Origin: an uncultured beta proteobacterium
GTDB taxonomy: Bacteria > Pseudomonadota > Gammaproteobacteria > Burkholderiales > SG8-41
Length of the DNA stretch: 35,497 nt
Reading direction: 5' to 3'
NCBI GenBank assembly: GCA_903893565.1
Contig: CAITMU010000152.1
Span: 1-35,497 of the forward strand
The position numbers and the translations under genes are program-made. Shown here in pieces: positions 33,717-35,497 of this stretch. The notes beneath the pieces are model-generated. The model was not told the origin of the DNA, ran no database searches, and saw only the letters and a program-made list of their open reading frames with translations. The number at the start of each line of letters is the position of its first letter. Position 1 is the first letter of the stretch.

Positions 33717-34334
33717 ATGGCTAAAAACAAAACGAGCAAAGCGTGGATGCACCAGCATGTTAACGACCCTTATGTGAAATTAGCCACCAAAGAAGGGATG
33801 CGCTCGCGCGCCGCCTACAAACTCATCCAAATCAACTTAAAAGACCATTTGTTAAAACCCGGTATGGTGGTCGTCGATCTAGGGGCCACCCCGGGGGGGT
33901 GGTCTCAGGTGGCCGCCCGCACGGTGGGTCCCACAGGGCGGGTGATCGCGATTGATTTATTGGAAATGCAGGGTTTGGGCGGGGTGCATTTCATTCAGGC
34001 TGATTTTTCAAAAACGGAAGGTCTGGAAGCGGTAGAAAAAGCGTTGGCAGGCTCTCGTGTAGACCTTGTGCTTTCCGATATGGCCCCCAATATCAGTGGT
34101 ATAGCCCAAGTCGATCAGGCTCGCTTGATGGGCTTGGTGGAATTGGCGATGGATTTTGCAGTTCAGCATTTAAAGCCGCAAGGTAATTTTTTGGTCAAGG
34201 TGTTTCATGGGGCGGGTTTTGACGGCTATGTCAAAGCGATGCGCCAAGTGTTTAAAAAGGTTGACTCACGCAAACCCGAGGCATCTCGAAAAGGGTCTAA
34301 AGAAGTGTATTTGTTGGCTAAAGGATTGAAATAG
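33717..34334 (+). CDS. rlmE: 23S rRNA (uridine-2'-O) methyltransferase RlmE
   Basis: A 205-residue RlmE (FtsJ/RrmJ), a heat-shock methyltransferase that modifies U2552 of 23S rRNA. The SAM motif VVVDLGATPGGWSQVA (51-66) and the catalytic tetrad Lys35, Asp121 (LVLSDMAPN), Lys161 (FLVKVFHG) and Glu196 (SKEVYLL) are all present. ATG 33717 is preferred since residues from MAKNKTSKAW align with the family; the in-frame TTG 33693 adds eight unconserved residues. It precedes ftsH as in many proteobacteria, but a 387-bp gap separates them here. Confidence 0.97.
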   Translation: MAKNKTSKAWMHQHVNDPYVKLATKEGMRSRAAYKLIQINLKDHLLKPGMVVVDLGATPGGWSQVAARTVGPTGRVIAIDLLEMQGLGGVHFIQADFSKTEGLEAVEKALAGSRVDLVLSDMAPNISGIAQVDQARLMGLVELAMDFAVQHLKPQGNFLVKVFHGAGFDGYVKAMRQVFKKVDSRKPEASRKGSKEVYLLAKGLK

Positions 34335-34721
34335 AAGGTTTTTATATATTTTTTGATAACTTTTATTTTAATTAAGTGACCTAGACAATTGCTAAGTGCA
34401 GGCGGTTTCCTTGATGGATGTGGCGCCCCGGTTGGGTGAAAAAGGCAGGCATGGATGAGCTTGATTCATCCAAAAAATTAATTCTTGTGCCTTAGCCAAA
34501 AGGGAGCAAGACTTTTATGGGGTTTAGGGGATCGATTTCGGAGGGCTAACCTTCCTATTGTGGTGGGTCGTGGCAGGGCTCTTGTTTAGGGCTTCTTTAT
34601 AGAAGATATATTCTGCGCAGGGCCTAGAAAAAGATTAAAATGTGTCGACTAATAGTTTTATACGTAATGCAGTTTAATTTCATGTTTTTGTCCGTCTCAC
34701 AACCGTGCGACAAGGAGTCGT
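34335..34721 (+). other. 387-bp non-coding gap between rlmE and ftsH
   Basis: No gene or strong terminator is visible. There is a 7-bp dyad TGGATGA-gcttgat-TCATCCA (34452-34472 region) followed by A's, and an AT-rich stretch after 34335. A heat-shock (sigma-32) promoter for ftsH would be expected but no good CTTGAAA/CCCCAT pair was found; TTTTATAC near 34665 is only a weak candidate -10. Confidence 0.4.
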
Positions 34722-35497
34722 ATGAATAATCTCGTAAAAACAGTGGCGATTTGGTTGGTGATCGCTTTGGTTTTAATGACTGTCTTTAATCAGGTCGGAT
34801 CGCAAAAATCGACCCAAAAACCACTGGAATATTCTCAGTTTATTGAAGACGTGAAGCAAGGCCGCGTGCAGCGTGTTGTGATCGAAGGTCGCACCGTTCG
34901 TGGGGTTTTGAATAACGGTGATAAATTCACGACCTACGCCCCTTCCGATATCTGGATGGTTTCGGATTTACTCAAGTATGGTGTGTTGGTGGAGGCGAAG
35001 GCTGAGGAAGAGCAAAGTTTCCTCACTCAGATCTTTATCTCTTGGTTTCCGATGCTTTTGTTAATTGGTGTCTGGGTATTTTTTATGCGTCAGATGCAAG
35101 GTGGAGGCCGTGGTGGTGCGTTTTCCTTCGGCAAAAGCAAAGCGCGCATGCTGGATGAATCCAATAATACGGTGACCTTTGCCGACGTGGCTGGGTGCGA
35201 TGAAGCAAAAGAAGAAGTCTCGGAGTTGGTGGACTTTTTGCGCGATCCCTCGAAATTCCAAAAACTAGGGGGAAGAATTCCCCGAGGCGTTTTGATGGTG
35301 GGGAGTCCGGGAACGGGTAAGACTTTGCTCGCTCGTGCGATTGCGGGTGAGGCTAAAGTGCCATTTTTCTCCATTTCCGGTTCAGATTTTGTGGAAATGT
35401 TTGTCGGGGTCGGTGCTGCTCGGGTGCGTGATATGTTTGAGAATGCAAAAAAACATTCCCCGTGCATTGTGTTTATTGATGAGATTGATGCGGTAGG
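34722..35497 (+). CDS. ftsH: ATP-dependent zinc metalloprotease FtsH, N-terminal part (runs off the window)
   Basis: The first 258 residues of FtsH, the membrane-bound AAA+ protease. Two transmembrane segments flank a periplasmic domain (TM1 about 5-22, TM2 about 107-123, ending in an FFMRQMQ stretch). The AAA+ module starts with [15 protein letters not shown] and has Walker A at 194-201, here GSPGTGKT where most FtsH have GPPGTGKT. The Walker [10 protein letters not shown] is the last sequence visible. ATG 34722 has AAGGAG (34712-34717) just upstream. The zinc protease domain lies beyond the window. Confidence 0.96.
   Translation, partial: MNNLVKTVAIWLVIALVLMTVFNQVGSQKSTQKPLEYSQFIEDVKQGRVQRVVIEGRTVRGVLNNGDKFTTYAPSDIWMVSDLLKYGVLVEAKAEEEQSFLTQIFISWFPMLLLIGVWVFFMRQMQGGGRGGAFSFGKSKARMLDESNNTVTFADVAGCDEAKEEVSELVDFLRDPSKFQKLGGRIPRGVLMVGSPGTGKTLLARAIAGEAKVPFFSISGSDFVEMFVGVGAARVRDMFENAKKHSPCIVFIDEIDAV

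Noticed and set aside
34452..34475. TGGATGA/TCATCCA hairpin as a terminator
   Set aside because: It is followed by A's, not T's, on the plus strand and no gene ends toward it on the minus strand.
1..35497. CRISPR array, insertion sequence, prophage or toxin-antitoxin system
   Set aside because: No regular spaced repeats, transposase, integrase or phage-type genes were seen; gene order is core-chromosomal.

Overview
The window looks like a chromosomal segment of a motile Gram-negative proteobacterium, most likely a betaproteobacterium. The right-hand half carries the housekeeping order hrcA / nadK-recN / fur / bamE-dapB / carA-carB-greA / yhbY / rlmE-ftsH, an arrangement I associate from memory with Betaproteobacteria and relatives. 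BamE, Fur, a sigma-54 flagellar hierarchy and an MS-ring/export-ATPase operon fit a Gram-negative with a polar-type flagellum. The species cannot be fixed from the sequence alone. I saw no insertion sequence, prophage, CRISPR array, tRNA or rRNA.

Left part (1-14.6 kb): flagellum. The 3' end of one flagellin gene is followed by a strong terminator. An antisense TPR-glycosyltransferase gene comes next, then a very large second flagellin (1046 aa) with three tandem 103-residue repeats in its outer region. The second flagellin has a clear sigma-54 promoter, and its stop codon overlaps the start of a small cysteine-rich protein. A second, near-perfect sigma-54 promoter lies just upstream of a FlrC/FleR-type activator gene, and this is followed by fliE-fliF-fliG-fliH-fliI-fliJ. 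A shared motif (TGTCAAAA[A/T]T[C/T]TG) sits about 80-90 bp upstream of both sigma-54 promoters and may be the activator binding site.

Middle part (14.6-22 kb): mostly unrecognised genes. These are an exported Ala/Pro-rich protein, a FleQ/FlrA-like sigma-54 activator lacking an N-terminal domain and with a GSFSGA loop, two membrane-anchored small proteins, a convergent small exported protein, an OmpR-type regulator with a degenerate receiver, a Rossmann-like hypothetical protein, and a FecR-domain exported protein. This is the least explained region. Two of its genes converge and overlap by 4 bp inside a terminator whose arms encode the same C-terminal peptide on both strands.

Right part (22-35.5 kb): core metabolism and stress genes, all apparently intact: heat-shock repressor HrcA, NAD kinase, RecN, Fur, BamE, dihydrodipicolinate reductase, both carbamoyl-phosphate synthase subunits, GreA, the CRM-domain protein YhbY, 23S rRNA methyltransferase RlmE, and the 5' part of ftsH, which runs off the window. 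carA has a recognisable sigma-70 promoter followed by a strong leader hairpin.
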